Shown here piece by piece: positions 19,218-29,042 of a DNA stretch of 64,000 nt. The notes under the pieces were generated by a model, which saw nothing but the letters and a program-made list of their open reading frames with translations, had not been told where the DNA came from and ran no database searches. A program made the position numbers and the translations under genes. The DNA is taken from assembly GCF_030122805.1 (NCBI RefSeq), contig NZ_CP126080.1, positions 377,001-441,000 of the forward strand, written 5' to 3'. Source of the stretch: Mesobacillus sp. AQ2 (GTDB lineage: Bacteria > Bacillota > Bacilli > Bacillales > Cytobacillaceae). The stretch's first letter is position 1, and each line of letters starts with the position of its first letter.

Positions 19218-20189
19218 TTGAAGGAGAAATTGAAAATTTTACTGCTGGTCAAGCCGTTCTGGATTAAGTTTCCGAAGCATAAGCCAAAGTATGAAACGAT
19301 TGCTGCCCTGGAGAGCCATGCTGAGGTCAGGTACTGGCATAAAGACGGAAACATAAAAGATATCTTGCGAAGAATCGATTTTAAACCGGATTTCATTCTT
19401 CAGTATGATGTGGCGTGGGGATATGCCTTTTCACCGATCATCAGCGGCCTGGGGCAAATCGACATCCCTAAAGGGTCAATTGTAATCGACATCCATTACT
19501 TTCCCTATGTAAGAAGACAATATTTTGAAGATACCAATATGGATATGATTTTTTCCCTCACAAAGTCACCCTTTTTGAAAACATTCCCCGAATATCAGGA
19601 GAAGTTCAGGTGGTGGCCGTTTTCTATTAATCCATCTATTTTTAAAGATTGGCAGCTTGAAAAAGACATCGATTACTTACTGATGGGCCAGGTGTATGAC
19701 CCCGACGGACAGAACAACACAAATACCCCAAATGGGAGATACCCTTTCAGGGAGGAAGTTTTAAAGATGATGAAGGGGATTGATGGCTTTGTCCATCACG
19801 CTCATCCAGGGCATGATGCCCCTGAATCTGCGATCCTGAATGAAAAGTATGCCCGTGAATTAAACCGGTCTAAAATTTTCTTCACTTGCGGGGGGCAGTA
19901 TAAATACCCTGTTCTGAAATATTTTGAAGCCCTGGCATGCAGGACCCTGCTGCTTGCCGAGCCGGTACAGGATATACTGGATCTAGGTTTTAAAGATGGC
20001 CATCATTTCGTGGCATGCGATCTTTCAAACTTCCAGGAAAAAGCGCAATATTATCGGGACCATGAAAAAGAACGGCAGCTCATAGCTGATAATGGATATA
20101 GGTTTATCCATGAAAACCATACGAATGAAGCCAGAGCCAGGCAAATGGTTCAATATATTCAGGAGTTTTCAGATGGAAAGAAAAAATGA
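19218..20189 (+). CDS. CgeB-like glycosyltransferase, copy 1
   Basis: The 323-residue protein resembles CgeB-type glycosyltransferases (Glyco_trans_1_2 C-terminal domain), linked in B. subtilis to the spore's outermost glycan layer. Features include an N-terminal KILLLVKPFWIKFPKHKPKY, VIDIHYFPYVRRQYF, and the C-terminal VLKYFEALACRTLLLAEPV and GYRFIHENHTNEARARQM. TTG at 19218 follows GAAGGAGTGG. A clear paralogue, sharing VRYWHKDGNI, VIDIHY, LTKSPFLK-like and LLMGQV segments, lies at 24015-25019 on the other strand. Confidence 0.78.
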   Translation: MKEKLKILLLVKPFWIKFPKHKPKYETIAALESHAEVRYWHKDGNIKDILRRIDFKPDFILQYDVAWGYAFSPIISGLGQIDIPKGSIVIDIHYFPYVRRQYFEDTNMDMIFSLTKSPFLKTFPEYQEKFRWWPFSINPSIFKDWQLEKDIDYLLMGQVYDPDGQNNTNTPNGRYPFREEVLKMMKGIDGFVHHAHPGHDAPESAILNEKYARELNRSKIFFTCGGQYKYPVLKYFEALACRTLLLAEPVQDILDLGFKDGHHFVACDLSNFQEKAQYYRDHEKERQLIADNGYRFIHENHTNEARARQMVQYIQEFSDGKKK

Positions 20190-20202
20190 ATCCATGAAAG
20201 AT

Positions 20203-20236
20203 AAAAAAGACGAGGTATCGAAATCTCGTCTTTTTT
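20203..20236. terminator. Bidirectional terminator between convergent genes
   Basis: AAAAAAGACGAG (20203-20214) pairs with CTCGTCTTTTTT (20225-20236). With an A tract on one side and a T tract on the other, it serves both the CgeB-like gene and galU. Confidence 0.88.
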
Positions 20237-20238
20237 GC

Positions 20239-21126
20239 TTAATTTTTTTCGGTTTTAACTTCTTTTAAAACCTTTTCAAGATAAGCTATTACATCTTCCT
20301 TCAGTTCATCTCTTTGAAGGGCAAAATCAATCGTTGTCTGGACAAAGCCTAATTTTTCGCCAACGTCATAGCGATTCCCTTCGAATTCGTATGCGAACAC
20401 TCTTTGGATTTGATTCAATTGCTGAATGGAATCAGTCAATTGTACTTCGCCTCCTGCACCCACTTTCTGCAAATCAAGAAACTTGAATATTTCAGGGTTC
20501 AAGATATAACGGCCGATGATCGCTAGGTTAGAGGGGGCGGTTCCCGCAGGAGGCTTCTCGACAAAGTTTTGAACATGATATCTCCGTCCATCCTGTGCGG
20601 AAGGATCAATGATGCCATACCGATGTGTCTCCTCAGCCGGGACTCGCTGAACACCGATGATACTTGAGTGTGTCTCTTCATATTGGGTGATCAGCTGCTT
20701 TAAGCAGGGGGTTTCGCTTTGCACGATATCATCTCCGAGCAGAACGGCAAACGGTTCATCTCCGATAAAATTCCTCGCGCACCATACGGCATGTCCTAAA
20801 CCCTTTGGTTCTTTCTGGCGGATGTAATGGATATCAGCCAGTTTAGAGGGGTGCTGAACCCGCTCGAGTAAATCGAGCTTTCCCTTTTCGAGAAGATTTC
20901 GTTCAAGTTCATGTGCAATATCAAAATGGTCTTCAATGGCTCTTTTGCCTTTCCCGGTCACAATGATAATATCCTCAATTCCCGATGCTACTGCTTCTTC
21001 TACAATGTATTCAATGGTCGGTTTATCGACGATCGGAAGCATTTCCTTTGGCATGGCTTTGGTAGCCGGCAGGAACCGGGTACCTAAGCCTGCAGCAGGA
21101 ATGATGGCTTTGCGTACTTTTTTCAC
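20239..21126 (-). CDS. galU: UTP-glucose-1-phosphate uridylyltransferase
   Basis: The 295-residue enzyme makes UDP-glucose from UTP and glucose-1-phosphate. It carries the nucleotidyltransferase loop [20 protein letters not shown] at residues 11-30. Other family motifs are [35 protein letters not shown] and [10 protein letters not shown]. Its length matches GtaB/GalU. The start is GTG at 21126 with GGAGGAAGG upstream. It forms a minus-strand run with the amino-sugar genes and probably supplies precursor for the surface glycan, although a housekeeping copy may also exist elsewhere. Confidence 0.93.
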   Translation of the reverse strand: MKKVRKAIIPAAGLGTRFLPATKAMPKEMLPIVDKPTIEYIVEEAVASGIEDIIIVTGKGKRAIEDHFDIAHELERNLLEKGKLDLLERVQHPSKLADIHYIRQKEPKGLGHAVWCARNFIGDEPFAVLLGDDIVQSETPCLKQLITQYEETHSSIIGVQRVPAEETHRYGIIDPSAQDGRRYHVQNFVEKPPAGTAPSNLAIIGRYILNPEIFKFLDLQKVGAGGEVQLTDSIQQLNQIQRVFAYEFEGNRYDVGEKLGFVQTTIDFALQRDELKEDVIAYLEKVLKEVKTEKN

Positions 21127-21257
21127 TAGCCTTCCTCCAATAATTAGTTGGTTTGTACATTATACTTATGAATGGTCTTGCATATGATTGTGATGACAAG
21201 AATCGGTGACTGCATGATGGCTGGAAAGAAGCTTAGGAAAAAGAAAGTGGTTTGTGA

Positions 21258-22355
21258 TCAACTGATGATCTCCTTTAAAGCCTCACATATTTCCCGGATT
21301 TGATCCTTGGTTAACTCAGCGTACATCGGCAGGGATAAAAGGCTGCCGGCATATTCTTCGCTGAGCGGAAATGTCCCTTCAGGAATTCCAGGGTCTCCAT
21401 AGGCTTCGGTGAGATGGATTGGCGCCGGATAATGGATACCTGTTTGGATGCCTTTGTCGAGCAGCTTCTTTTGGGCATCTTCACGATCCTTGATGCGTAT
21501 TACAAACAGGTGGTACACATGCCTGACATCTTCTTTTTCAATTGGAAGAATGATATTTGTATCTTTCAGCATCTCCTTGTATAGAGAAGCATTTTTCCTT
21601 CTGGCTTCAGTCCACTGTTCGATATAGTTCATTTTTACATTCAGGATGGCAGCCTGGATTCCATCTAATCTGCTGTTATAACCGGCAATTTCATGAATGT
21701 ATTTCACTTTGCTGCCATGCTGGCTCAAGAGGCGCACGCTGCCAGCAAGTTCCTGGTCATTCGTCACCACGGCACCGCCATCACCATATGCCCCTAAATT
21801 CTTGCCAGGGTAAAAGCTGAAGCATGCGGCATCACCGATCGACCCAACCCGTCTTCCCTTATATTCAGCGCCATGAGCCTGGGCTGCATCTTCAATCACT
21901 TTAAGTCCACGCTGGGCTGCGATTTCGAGGATTGGGTCCATATCTGCAGGCTGTCCATATAAATGGACTGCAATAATTGCTTTCGTTTTTTCGGTAATCC
22001 TGGAGGGAATCTCTTCTGGATTGATCGTATACGTCTCTTTGTCATGATCGACGAATACCGGCCGTGCACCTACGGCTGTAATCGCTTCTGCAGAGGCAAT
22101 GAAAGTATTGGCAGGGACAATTACCTCGTCCCCATGTCCGATGCCCATTGCCTTTAAGGTAAGCCACAAAGCGTCCGTTCCATTTCCGACACCAATACAA
22201 TAAGACGCATGGCAATAATCAGCGAAGTTTTTTTCGAAAGTTTCGACCTCTTTGCCGCCTACAAATGCACAATCCTCGAAAATTTTTTCGACGGCTTTCT
22301 TCACTTCACCTTCGATGCTTTTATACTGGGCCTTCAAATCTAAAAGTGGGATCAT
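21258..22355 (-). CDS. DegT/DnrJ/EryC1 sugar aminotransferase (WbpE-like)
   Basis: The 365-residue PLP enzyme has the family start [36 protein letters not shown] and [20 protein letters not shown] precede [12 protein letters not shown]. The Schiff-base lysine is in [17 protein letters not shown]. It would transfer an amino group to a 3-keto UDP-sugar. Its 4-base ATGA overlap with the oxidoreductase gene upstream, and the acetyltransferase gene before that, reproduce the WbpE-B-D gene set for 3-acetamido sugar nucleotides. Alternatives such as FdtB/anthrose-type aminotransferases cannot be excluded. Confidence 0.88.
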   Translation of the reverse strand: MIPLLDLKAQYKSIEGEVKKAVEKIFEDCAFVGGKEVETFEKNFADYCHASYCIGVGNGTDALWLTLKAMGIGHGDEVIVPANTFIASAEAITAVGARPVFVDHDKETYTINPEEIPSRITEKTKAIIAVHLYGQPADMDPILEIAAQRGLKVIEDAAQAHGAEYKGRRVGSIGDAACFSFYPGKNLGAYGDGGAVVTNDQELAGSVRLLSQHGSKVKYIHEIAGYNSRLDGIQAAILNVKMNYIEQWTEARRKNASLYKEMLKDTNIILPIEKEDVRHVYHLFVIRIKDREDAQKKLLDKGIQTGIHYPAPIHLTEAYGDPGIPEGTFPLSEEYAGSLLSLPMYAELTKDQIREICEALKEIIS

Positions 22356-23341
22356 TCTTGGTTTCTCCTTAATAAAAGATCACTTTCCTCGAGTACTTTT
22401 ACAACATTCAAACCTTTATTTCCGCTGCTCAAAGGCTCTTTGTTGTTCAGGACGCAATCTGTGAAATGGGAAAGCTCAACACTCAATGCTTCTTTTAAAA
22501 TAAGCTCGGGAAAATACTCTTTTTCATTCTCATACTGGTAGGAAATAGTGCCATCTTCATTTTTTGAGAAGTCTGCATGCTTATGAAATACCTTTATTTT
22601 CTTCTCGGGCTCCATGTCGTCATAAATCATCATGCCTTTTGTTCCGACCACCGTCATTTTCCGGACCTTTTCCGGGTATAGCCAGCTGTTCATAATATAG
22701 ACTTTCTCTCCGGTTGAATATGTTAAGTTAAGAAAAGCGGTATCTTCGAGCTGTGGATTGATATCTCGATGCCCATATGCTTTGACCTTGGTGATCTGGC
22801 TGCCGATCAGATAGTCCGCAATCGATAAGTCATGAGGAGCCAAATCCCATAAGACATTGATATCCTTTTGGTATAAACCTAAATTCAGACGCTGGGATGT
22901 AATATACCGAATGGTCCCTATTTCACCTGAATCAATAATTTCCTTCATTTTTTTGACGGCGCCAGTGTATACAAAGGTATGCCCGACCATAAGTGTTAGG
23001 TTCCTGGAGTCTGCAAGTTTACAAAGTTCTTCTGAAGTTTGAACAGAGTCGGTGAGAGGTTTTTCAACAAAGACATGCTTGCCGTTAGTGAGGGCTTCTT
23101 TTGCAAATCGATAATGGGTATTCACTGGGGTCACAATCAGTACGAGATCTATTGCGGGGTCCATGATGATGTCAAGGTAGTTTGTGGTGGTTTTAATGTA
23201 AGGGTATAAGGCTTTTTGTTTTGCCAGCTGCTCAGTATTCAAATCTGCAACATAGATTAACTCAACTCCAGGCAGGGCATCCAGATTGCGGATAATATTT
23301 GGTCCCCAATAGCCGCAGCCTATGACTCCTGCTTTTAACAT
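22352..23341 (-). CDS. Gfo/Idh/MocA-family sugar oxidoreductase (WbpB-like)
   Basis: The 329-residue NAD-dependent enzyme begins [20 protein letters not shown], a Rossmann GxGxxG. The active-site motif [12 protein letters not shown] lies near residue 95, and [18 protein letters not shown] is the conserved His region. WbpB oxidises the 3-hydroxyl of UDP-GlcNAc uronic acid, giving the substrate for the aminotransferase. The start at 23341 is chosen for the AAGGAGGGATC site; a longer reading to 23389 lacks one. It is translationally coupled to the aminotransferase gene. Confidence 0.85.
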   Translation of the reverse strand: MLKAGVIGCGYWGPNIIRNLDALPGVELIYVADLNTEQLAKQKALYPYIKTTTNYLDIIMDPAIDLVLIVTPVNTHYRFAKEALTNGKHVFVEKPLTDSVQTSEELCKLADSRNLTLMVGHTFVYTGAVKKMKEIIDSGEIGTIRYITSQRLNLGLYQKDINVLWDLAPHDLSIADYLIGSQITKVKAYGHRDINPQLEDTAFLNLTYSTGEKVYIMNSWLYPEKVRKMTVVGTKGMMIYDDMEPEKKIKVFHKHADFSKNEDGTISYQYENEKEYFPELILKEALSVELSHFTDCVLNNKEPLSSGNKGLNVVKVLEESDLLLRRNQE

Positions 23342-23388
23342 ACATTGATCCCTCCTTGAAAAATTTTCCTGCAGCGGGATAGGATACA

Positions 23389-23865
23389 TTATTCCTGGAT
23401 GTATCGAATGACTTTAGCCGGGTTTCCGGCAACGATCGAGAATTCCGGCACATTCCTGGTGACAACACTGCCAGCACCGACTATTGCGCCTTTACCGATC
23501 GTGAGTCCGGGAAGGATGGTACTGCCGGATCCGATGGAAGCCCGTTCTTCTACAATCGTTTCCAGGAGAGTCCATTCTCCATCATTTTGCAAGGAGCCAT
23601 CCGGATTGGTGGAGCGGGGGAACATATCGTTCGTGAACATCACCCCGTGGCCGATAAAAACTCCATCTGCTATATGCACTCCTTCACATAAAAAAGAGTG
23701 GCTTGAGATTTTGCAATTTTTTCCGATTTTAACTCCTTTTTGGATCTCAACGAATGTGCCAACCTTTGTTCCGTCTCCTATTTCGCAGCCATAGGCATTT
23801 ACGAAATCATAAATCTTGACGTTCTCACCTAGCTTTACATTGTTTAAATTGCTTTTATCACTCAT
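23389..23865 (-). CDS. Left-handed beta-helix N-acetyltransferase (WbpD-like)
   Basis: The ~158-residue protein is built of hexapeptide repeats (VKIGKNCKISSHSFLCEGVHI, split by turns, then IGHGVMFTNDMFPR). The Asn-Asp of FTNDMFP and IGSGSTILPGLTIGKGAIVGAG are typical of WbpD/PglD-related 3-N-acetyltransferases that use acetyl-CoA. It would acetylate the 3-amino group made by the neighbouring aminotransferase. The start is uncertain: ATG at 23865 has only GGGTGTGTG upstream, and ATG at 23889 is also possible. The intergenic gap to the oxidoreductase is 47 bases. Confidence 0.82.
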   Translation of the reverse strand: MSDKSNLNNVKLGENVKIYDFVNAYGCEIGDGTKVGTFVEIQKGVKIGKNCKISSHSFLCEGVHIADGVFIGHGVMFTNDMFPRSTNPDGSLQNDGEWTLLETIVEERASIGSGSTILPGLTIGKGAIVGAGSVVTRNVPEFSIVAGNPAKVIRYIQE

Positions 23866-24014
23866 ATAACACACACCCATATCTATCATTTTTAAAGAGG
23901 GGGATCACCGATTCATAATCAGTCTCTTTATGGTATATGTTCTGAAAATGGAAGTGTATGGGGGGGTGCCTACAAATGAAAAAAATCCTCTGGAAAATCA
24001 ATGGCTATGCTGGT

Positions 24015-25019
24015 TTATTCCGATCTTGATGATCCATGATAACTGGCTAGATATTCTTCCACATATTCAATAAATTGCTGTGCCCTTACATCGTTTGTAT
24101 GGTGGGTATGGATAAACTCGTAGCCTGTATCTGTTATTTTTTTTCTTTCTGCCTCGTTTTCCAGATAATACATCGCTTTTTCATAGAAATTGGATTCATT
24201 ACAGGCAATAAAGTTTTCACCATCTACGAATCCCAATTCGGTAAGGTCCGGAACAGGTTTTGCCAGGAGCAGCGTTCGGCACGCGGGAGCTTCAAAGTAT
24301 TTCAGTACAGGATATTGAAACTTGGACCCGCAGGTAAAGAACATTTTTGCCCGGTTTAGTTCTTTCGCATATTTTTCATTAAGATAGTTTTTTGAAGTAT
24401 TCTTTGCGTAGTGTCCAGGGTGATGGTGAAATAGAAAGCCTTCTTCTTTCCTCATCCGCACTAAAACTTCCTCTCTAAATGGGTACTTGCCCTTTGGAGT
24501 ACCAGTCACATTCCTGCTTTTTCGTTCCCTGTCAAAAACCTGCCCCATCAGCAGGAAATTAATATTCTTCTCAATCTGCCAATCTTTAAAAACTTCAGGA
24601 TTGATGGCAAAGGGGAGCCAGCGGAACTGGTCCTTATATTGAGGGAATTTTTTCAAGAATGGTGACTTTGTTACAGAAAAAATCAAATCAATTTTATTTC
24701 GATTAAAAAATTTAACTCGTTCAGAGGGACTATAGTGGATATCAATCACGAAGCACCCTTTTGGGATGTTGATTTTGCCTAATCCCTTTATCCTTGGGGT
24801 CAGGGGGCTGTTCCAGGCATGATCATAGTGCAGAATGAAATCCGGGGTGAAATTCAATGCAACTAAAATATCATTGATGTTGCCGTCTTTATGCCAGTAC
24901 CGTACGTCGGCGAATTTTTCGATTGCTTTGATTGTATCGAACTTTGGTTGATGCTTTGGTGCCGATTTGTTGAAAGACTTGATCAAAACAAGAATCTTAA
25001 GTTTCTCTTTTTCTTCCAT
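24015..25019 (-). CDS. CgeB-like glycosyltransferase, copy 2
   Basis: The 334-residue paralogue of the protein at 19218 shows the same order of segments. These include KLKILVLIKSF, ADVRYWHKDGNINDIL, FVIDIHYSPSERVKFF, LIFSVTKSPFLKKFPQYKDQ, FLLMGQVFD and YPVLKYFEAPACRTLLLAKP. It likely transfers a related sugar or acts at a different step of the same glycan. ATG at 25019 follows GGAGGTG at a good distance. Two diverged copies flanking the sugar-nucleotide genes suggest an old duplication within the locus. Confidence 0.78.
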   Translation of the reverse strand: MEEKEKLKILVLIKSFNKSAPKHQPKFDTIKAIEKFADVRYWHKDGNINDILVALNFTPDFILHYDHAWNSPLTPRIKGLGKINIPKGCFVIDIHYSPSERVKFFNRNKIDLIFSVTKSPFLKKFPQYKDQFRWLPFAINPEVFKDWQIEKNINFLLMGQVFDRERKSRNVTGTPKGKYPFREEVLVRMRKEEGFLFHHHPGHYAKNTSKNYLNEKYAKELNRAKMFFTCGSKFQYPVLKYFEAPACRTLLLAKPVPDLTELGFVDGENFIACNESNFYEKAMYYLENEAERKKITDTGYEFIHTHHTNDVRAQQFIEYVEEYLASYHGSSRSE

Positions 25020-25131
25020 GAAAAACACCTCCATATCGGTGTAAGGACTTGTTTATTTTAGCTTATTCACTCTTTTTCCCGATGCCTGGTCAATTGTCAC
25101 AATTGAACGGCGGAATGGTCATTTTATTTAC

Positions 25132-25158
25132 ACAAACAAACTGCGACTACATAAAATA
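25132..25158 (+). promoter_or_regulatory. Sigma-K-like promoter before the nucleotide-sugar dehydrogenase gene
   Basis: AC at 25132-25133, a 16-base spacer and CATAAAATA at 25150-25158 fit the sigma-K pattern (AC, 16-17 bases, CATANNNTA). The start codon is 75 bases downstream. Confidence 0.5.
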
Positions 25159-25232
25159 ACGGAGAGTAATTGCCAGAAGATTTCCATGATTTCGGGGGAT
25201 TTCAGCTAAAAAGGCCAGAAAGGATTGTTAAG

Positions 25233-26510
25233 ATGAAAAATGTTACAGTTGTTGGTTTAGGAAAGATTGGTTTGCCCTTAGCCGCAATTTTTGCGAATTG
25301 CGGACATTTTCATGTGTACGGAGCAGATATCAATAAAGCAGTGGTGGACAAAGTGAATCAGGGGATTTCCCATGTGGATAACGAACCGGGACTTGATGAG
25401 CTGGTTTCAAAAGCATATGAGTCCAAAACCCTGGAAGCAACAGTAAATACGTCAGAAGCGGTGAGTAAATCCGAGGTGGTAGTGGTGATTGTGCCGGTAT
25501 TAACAAAGGGAAACGGCGCCACAAACTATCAATATATCGATTCTGCTGTAGAGGATATAGCAAGAGGGATTAAAAAAGGAACGCTTGTAAGCTTTGAAAC
25601 GACTTTGCCTGCCGGTGATACGAGAAACAGGTTCGGCCGGACGATCGAAAAGATTTCAGGATTGAAGATGGGGGTCGATTTTTTCTTATCCTACAGTCCT
25701 GAACGTGTGTACTCCAACCGGATCATCAAGGACTTGTCTGCCTATCCAAAGGTAGTGAGCGGATTGAACGCCAAAAGCCTGGAGTTAGCAGCTGATTTTT
25801 ATCAAAAAGGGTTAAACTGCGATATTTTACCGGTCAGCAGCCTGGAGGCAGCTGAATTTACCAAGGTTGCCGAATGTGTTTATCGTGATGTGAACATCGC
25901 TCTTGCCAATGAACTTGCGATGTATGCAAACAAGCTGGACATTGACATCATGGAGGTCATAAAGGCAGCAAACAGCGAGCCCTATTCGAATATTCACCTG
26001 CCGGGTATTGGCGTTGGCGGGCACTGCATTCCTGTGTATCCATACTTCTTTATCAATAATGACCTTGAGGAGGGCTTGACCACTTTATCAAGAAGGATTA
26101 ACGATGACATGGCCAAATACGCTTTACGGCTGGCAGAAGAACATCTGGATTCGTTAAAGAACAAAAGGGTCTTGATCTTAGGCCTGTCATTCCGGGGAAA
26201 TGTGAAGGAGCCAACAAAATCATCCACATTGCTTCTGATTGATGAATTGAAGGAAAAGGGAGCTGCAGTATATGTCGATGATCCTTTATTCGAGGCAGGG
26301 GAGATTTCAAAATATGGTGTTGTTCCATTTTCAAAACAGCAGGCGGAAGAAATTGAACTGATCATCCTGCAGGCATACCATGATGAATATAAGAACATGG
26401 ACTTTTCAGCATTCAAAAACTGCAGCCTGGTTCTGGACGGAAGGAATGTGCTGGATAAACAGGCCATTATGCAGCAGGGCATTCATTATCTTGGAATTGG
26501 AGTTAAATAG
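25233..26510 (+). CDS. UDP-sugar 6-dehydrogenase (WbpA / UDP-GlcNAc dehydrogenase type)
   Basis: The 425-residue protein oxidises the C6 hydroxyl of a nucleotide sugar to a carboxylate with two NAD. It shows the N-terminal Rossmann TVVGLGKIGLPLAAIFANCG, SFETTLPAGDTRNRF, SYSPERVYSNRIIKDL, the catalytic-cysteine motif GVGGHCIPVYPYF, and the C-terminal LGLSFRGNVKEPTKSST. The SPERV and GGHCIPVYPYF forms are closer to WbpA/WecC than to UDP-glucose dehydrogenases. It would start the pathway completed by the WbpB/E/D-like genes on the opposite strand. ATG at 25233 follows GAAAGGATTG. A sigma-K-like promoter precedes it. Confidence 0.88.
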   Translation: MKNVTVVGLGKIGLPLAAIFANCGHFHVYGADINKAVVDKVNQGISHVDNEPGLDELVSKAYESKTLEATVNTSEAVSKSEVVVVIVPVLTKGNGATNYQYIDSAVEDIARGIKKGTLVSFETTLPAGDTRNRFGRTIEKISGLKMGVDFFLSYSPERVYSNRIIKDLSAYPKVVSGLNAKSLELAADFYQKGLNCDILPVSSLEAAEFTKVAECVYRDVNIALANELAMYANKLDIDIMEVIKAANSEPYSNIHLPGIGVGGHCIPVYPYFFINNDLEEGLTTLSRRINDDMAKYALRLAEEHLDSLKNKRVLILGLSFRGNVKEPTKSSTLLLIDELKEKGAAVYVDDPLFEAGEISKYGVVPFSKQQAEEIELIILQAYHDEYKNMDFSAFKNCSLVLDGRNVLDKQAIMQQGIHYLGIGVK

Positions 26511-26533
26511 CCGGCAATTAAATGGCAAGAGGA

Positions 26534-26566
26534 AAGAGGAAATCTTCATGATTCCCTCTTATTTTT
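26534..26566. terminator. Bidirectional terminator between convergent genes
   Basis: AAGAGGAAATC (26534-26544) and GATTCCCTCTT (26550-26560) form an 11-bp stem with one mismatch, followed by ATTTTTT. It lies between the dehydrogenase gene and the converging glycosyltransferase gene. Confidence 0.7.
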
Positions 26567-27653
26567 TGCCGCTATTTTTCATGAAATCATTAAAAAATTT
26601 CTCATTGAACAAGACCTGCTTGTCATCTGGCCGGTATTTTTTGGCGTTCTGATTGTGTTCAATCGATTTTTCTACATTGCCTAGTTCCCAATGGCATACG
26701 CATAGCTGAAGATGCGGATACCATGTGGAATAAGCCTGGTTCTGGAATCCGGCTGTGTCCTTATTCATCTGTATCGCGGTAGTATACCAGTAGATAGCTG
26801 TTTGATAATCCTTTTTGGCCTTGAAAATGTCGCCAATCCGGCAGCACGGTTCAGGCCGGGGTGCATCGTATGATAGTGACTTCAGCAAAGCTTCCATTTC
26901 TTCGTCTTTTTCTCCTAGATGGACATGGCAATCAGCCAGATTCAAACACGCTCTTATGTTGTCCCCCACCCAGCCTTTTTTGCCTCCAAGGAACTCATGA
27001 TAATAAATGATCGCTTTTTCATATTGCCTGTGATCACGCAGCTCATTGGCATAATAATATAAGTCCCTTGGAGTGAAGTCCTCTCCTCTTTTAATCCGCT
27101 TCTCATAAATTCTTAAATTCCTGTCAGATGAATGGCCGGTCGATTGTTTTTCATTCTTTTTATGCTCAACTGATATATCAGAAGATAAAATATTGCCGCT
27201 CACATCAAGATATTCATGGACGGGTCCGATCCATTTGAAGTTCTTGCTCCTCTTCACCAGGCGGTTCCTTCTGTAATGGAAAGTCGGGTTCCCAAATTCA
27301 TCTCTGAGGATGACATAGATCATGGAGACACCATCAACATCCTTTTTCAGGGAGGTTTTCAGCTTTTTGAACTTTTGCTGGTCAGCCGGCAGCAGAATAT
27401 CGTCGGCATCGAGCCAAAGGATATAGTCCATCGTTGCGTTGCTGAAGGCAAAATTGCGGGCTGCGGAAAAGTCGTCAATCCACTCGAAATCGAGTACTTT
27501 ATCACTGTACTGCCTGGCTATTTCCTTTGTCCGATCAGTCGACCCGGTATCCACAATGACGATTTCATCACAGATATCCTGTACACTCCTGAGACAGTTC
27601 TCCAATACTTCTTCTTCATTTTTAACAATCATGCAGAGACTGATGGTGGGCAT
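26559..27653 (-). CDS. GT2-family glycosyltransferase with TPR tail
   Basis: The 364-residue protein begins TISLCMIVKNEEEVLENCL and has VDTGSTDRTKEIA and DYILWLDADDILL (metal-binding DxD). This is the SunS/YqcM-like GT2 subgroup that often modifies proteins. Residues about 200-355 form TPR repeats (YEKAIIYYHEFLGG, YQTAIYWYTTAIQMN, VEKSIEHNQNAKKYRPDD). ATG at 27653 follows AGGAGGG. An imperfect sigma-K-like element (AC, 15 bases, CATAAAATG; 27684-27709 on this strand) lies upstream. Confidence 0.85.
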   Translation of the reverse strand: MPTISLCMIVKNEEEVLENCLRSVQDICDEIVIVDTGSTDRTKEIARQYSDKVLDFEWIDDFSAARNFAFSNATMDYILWLDADDILLPADQQKFKKLKTSLKKDVDGVSMIYVILRDEFGNPTFHYRRNRLVKRSKNFKWIGPVHEYLDVSGNILSSDISVEHKKNEKQSTGHSSDRNLRIYEKRIKRGEDFTPRDLYYYANELRDHRQYEKAIIYYHEFLGGKKGWVGDNIRACLNLADCHVHLGEKDEEMEALLKSLSYDAPRPEPCCRIGDIFKAKKDYQTAIYWYTTAIQMNKDTAGFQNQAYSTWYPHLQLCVCHWELGNVEKSIEHNQNAKKYRPDDKQVLFNEKFFNDFMKNSGKK

Positions 27654-27683
27654 TGATTTCCCTCCTGTAAAAGATTTTCTTCA

Positions 27684-27709
27684 CATTTTATGTAAAAGGA
27701 TAACGATGT
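27684..27709 (-). promoter_or_regulatory. Imperfect sigma-K-like promoter
   Basis: On the minus strand AC, 15 bases and CATAAAATG precede the TPR glycosyltransferase gene. One -10 base differs from CATANNNTA and the spacer is one short, so the call is tentative. Confidence 0.3.
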
Positions 27710-27937
27710 GAAACCCCTTCGAATCCGGATGTGCAATATAGGCCGCCAGGCAAATACTTTATTTTAAATAGCCCAGTGGGATGCTAAGTGGCGGAAAGTT
27801 AAAATTACCATTTCAATCAGTTTGATAAAAAGTGCTCAAGCATGGTATAAGTGTAAAAGGAGCAGGAGCATTCTGCTTTTTAATTTTGGGATCATGGGTA
27901 AGCTCTGGTATCCCATGATGAGAGGGACTGAACGATT

Positions 27938-28921
27938 ATGAAAGAAAATTTCTGGCGTGATTTACCACGGCCGTTTTTTATACTGGCACCAATGGAAGAA
28001 GTGACGGATGTTGTTTTCCGTCATGTAGTGAGTGAAGCAGCAAGACCTGATGTATTCTTTACCGAGTTTACAAACAGTGATAGTTATTGTCACCCGGATG
28101 GCATCAAAAGTGTGCAGGGGCGTTTGACTTTTACAGAGGATGAACAGCCGATTGTCGCGCATATATGGGGGGACAAGCCTGAATATTTCCGGCAAATGAG
28201 CATCGGGATGGCAGAAATGGGATTCAAGGGCCTGGATATCAATATGGGCTGTCCCGTGCCCAATGTGGTGCAGAATGGAAAGGGAAGCGGCTTGATCCGT
28301 CGTCCGGACGTTGCAGCAGATCTGATTCAGGCAGCAAAAGCGGGAGGATTGCCGGTAAGTGTCAAAACAAGGCTTGGCTTCTCAGACTTAGACGAGTGGA
28401 AGCCCTGGCTGAAACACATATTGGAACAGGATATTGTCAACCTTTCCATTCATCTGCGCACAAGGGATGAAATGAGCAAAGTGGATGCTCACTGGGAACT
28501 GATTCCGGAGATCAAGAAGCTTCGTGACGAGGTCGCTCCGGATACACTTTTGACGATCAATGGGGATATTCCTGACCGACAGACCGGCCTCAAGCTCGTG
28601 GAACAATATGGTGTCGATGGTGTGATGATCGGCCGTGGTATTTTCCATAATCCATTTGCTTTTGAAAAGGAGAAGAAGGAGCATAGCAGTCAGGAATTGC
28701 TTGATCTTTTAAACCTGCATATGGATCTTCATGATAAGTACTCGCATTTAGAACTGCGGCCGTTCACGGCTTTGCATCGCTTTTTCAAAATCTATGTCAA
28801 AGGGTTCCCCGGGGCGAGTGGGTTAAGAAATCAATTAATGAACACTAAATCAACGGATGAAGTGCGTGAATTGCTTGATCAGTTTGCGTCCAAGGATTTG
28901 GGTGGAGTGGGAGAGCAGTAG
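27938..28921 (+). CDS. tRNA-dihydrouridine synthase
   Basis: The 327-residue flavoprotein reduces uridine in tRNA D-loops. Motifs: [18 protein letters not shown] near the N-terminus, [21 protein letters not shown] with the catalytic cysteine, VSVKTRLGF, and [18 protein letters not shown] for FMN phosphate binding. The C-terminal helical domain is present, so the gene is complete. The start ATG lies behind GAGAGGGACT. A small hairpin (ATCATGGG/TCCCATGAT, about 27891-27918) sits just before the ribosome site and might modulate translation. Confidence 0.9.
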   Translation: MKENFWRDLPRPFFILAPMEEVTDVVFRHVVSEAARPDVFFTEFTNSDSYCHPDGIKSVQGRLTFTEDEQPIVAHIWGDKPEYFRQMSIGMAEMGFKGLDINMGCPVPNVVQNGKGSGLIRRPDVAADLIQAAKAGGLPVSVKTRLGFSDLDEWKPWLKHILEQDIVNLSIHLRTRDEMSKVDAHWELIPEIKKLRDEVAPDTLLTINGDIPDRQTGLKLVEQYGVDGVMIGRGIFHNPFAFEKEKKEHSSQELLDLLNLHMDLHDKYSHLELRPFTALHRFFKIYVKGFPGASGLRNQLMNTKSTDEVRELLDQFASKDLGGVGEQ

Positions 28922-28986
28922 GAGTGAGTTGAAAATCAAAATGACTCGATGACTTTCAAAGAGTCAGATTCAATAATAAACAGTTA

Positions 28987-29042
28987 ATTGGCTGGTGTGG
29001 AGTCTAGGGTAAACCGGACTCATGCCTGCCAATTTTTTTTGT
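28987..29042 (+). terminator. Terminator after the dihydrouridine synthase gene
   Basis: A long imperfect stem (TTGGC...GAGTC with GACTC...TGCCAA) is followed by eight T's. The remaining gap to 29306 has no gene. It contains a possible nested hairpin at 29122-29173 (ATGG/CCAT and ACAAC/GTTGT) that I could not match to a known RNA. Confidence 0.6.

Noticed and set aside
21258..23865. Anthrose biosynthesis operon
   Set aside because: The gene set (aminotransferase, Gfo/Idh oxidase, hexapeptide acetyltransferase, with a 6-dehydrogenase) fits a uronic acid pathway better; methyltransferase and acyl-CoA genes typical of anthrose are missing.
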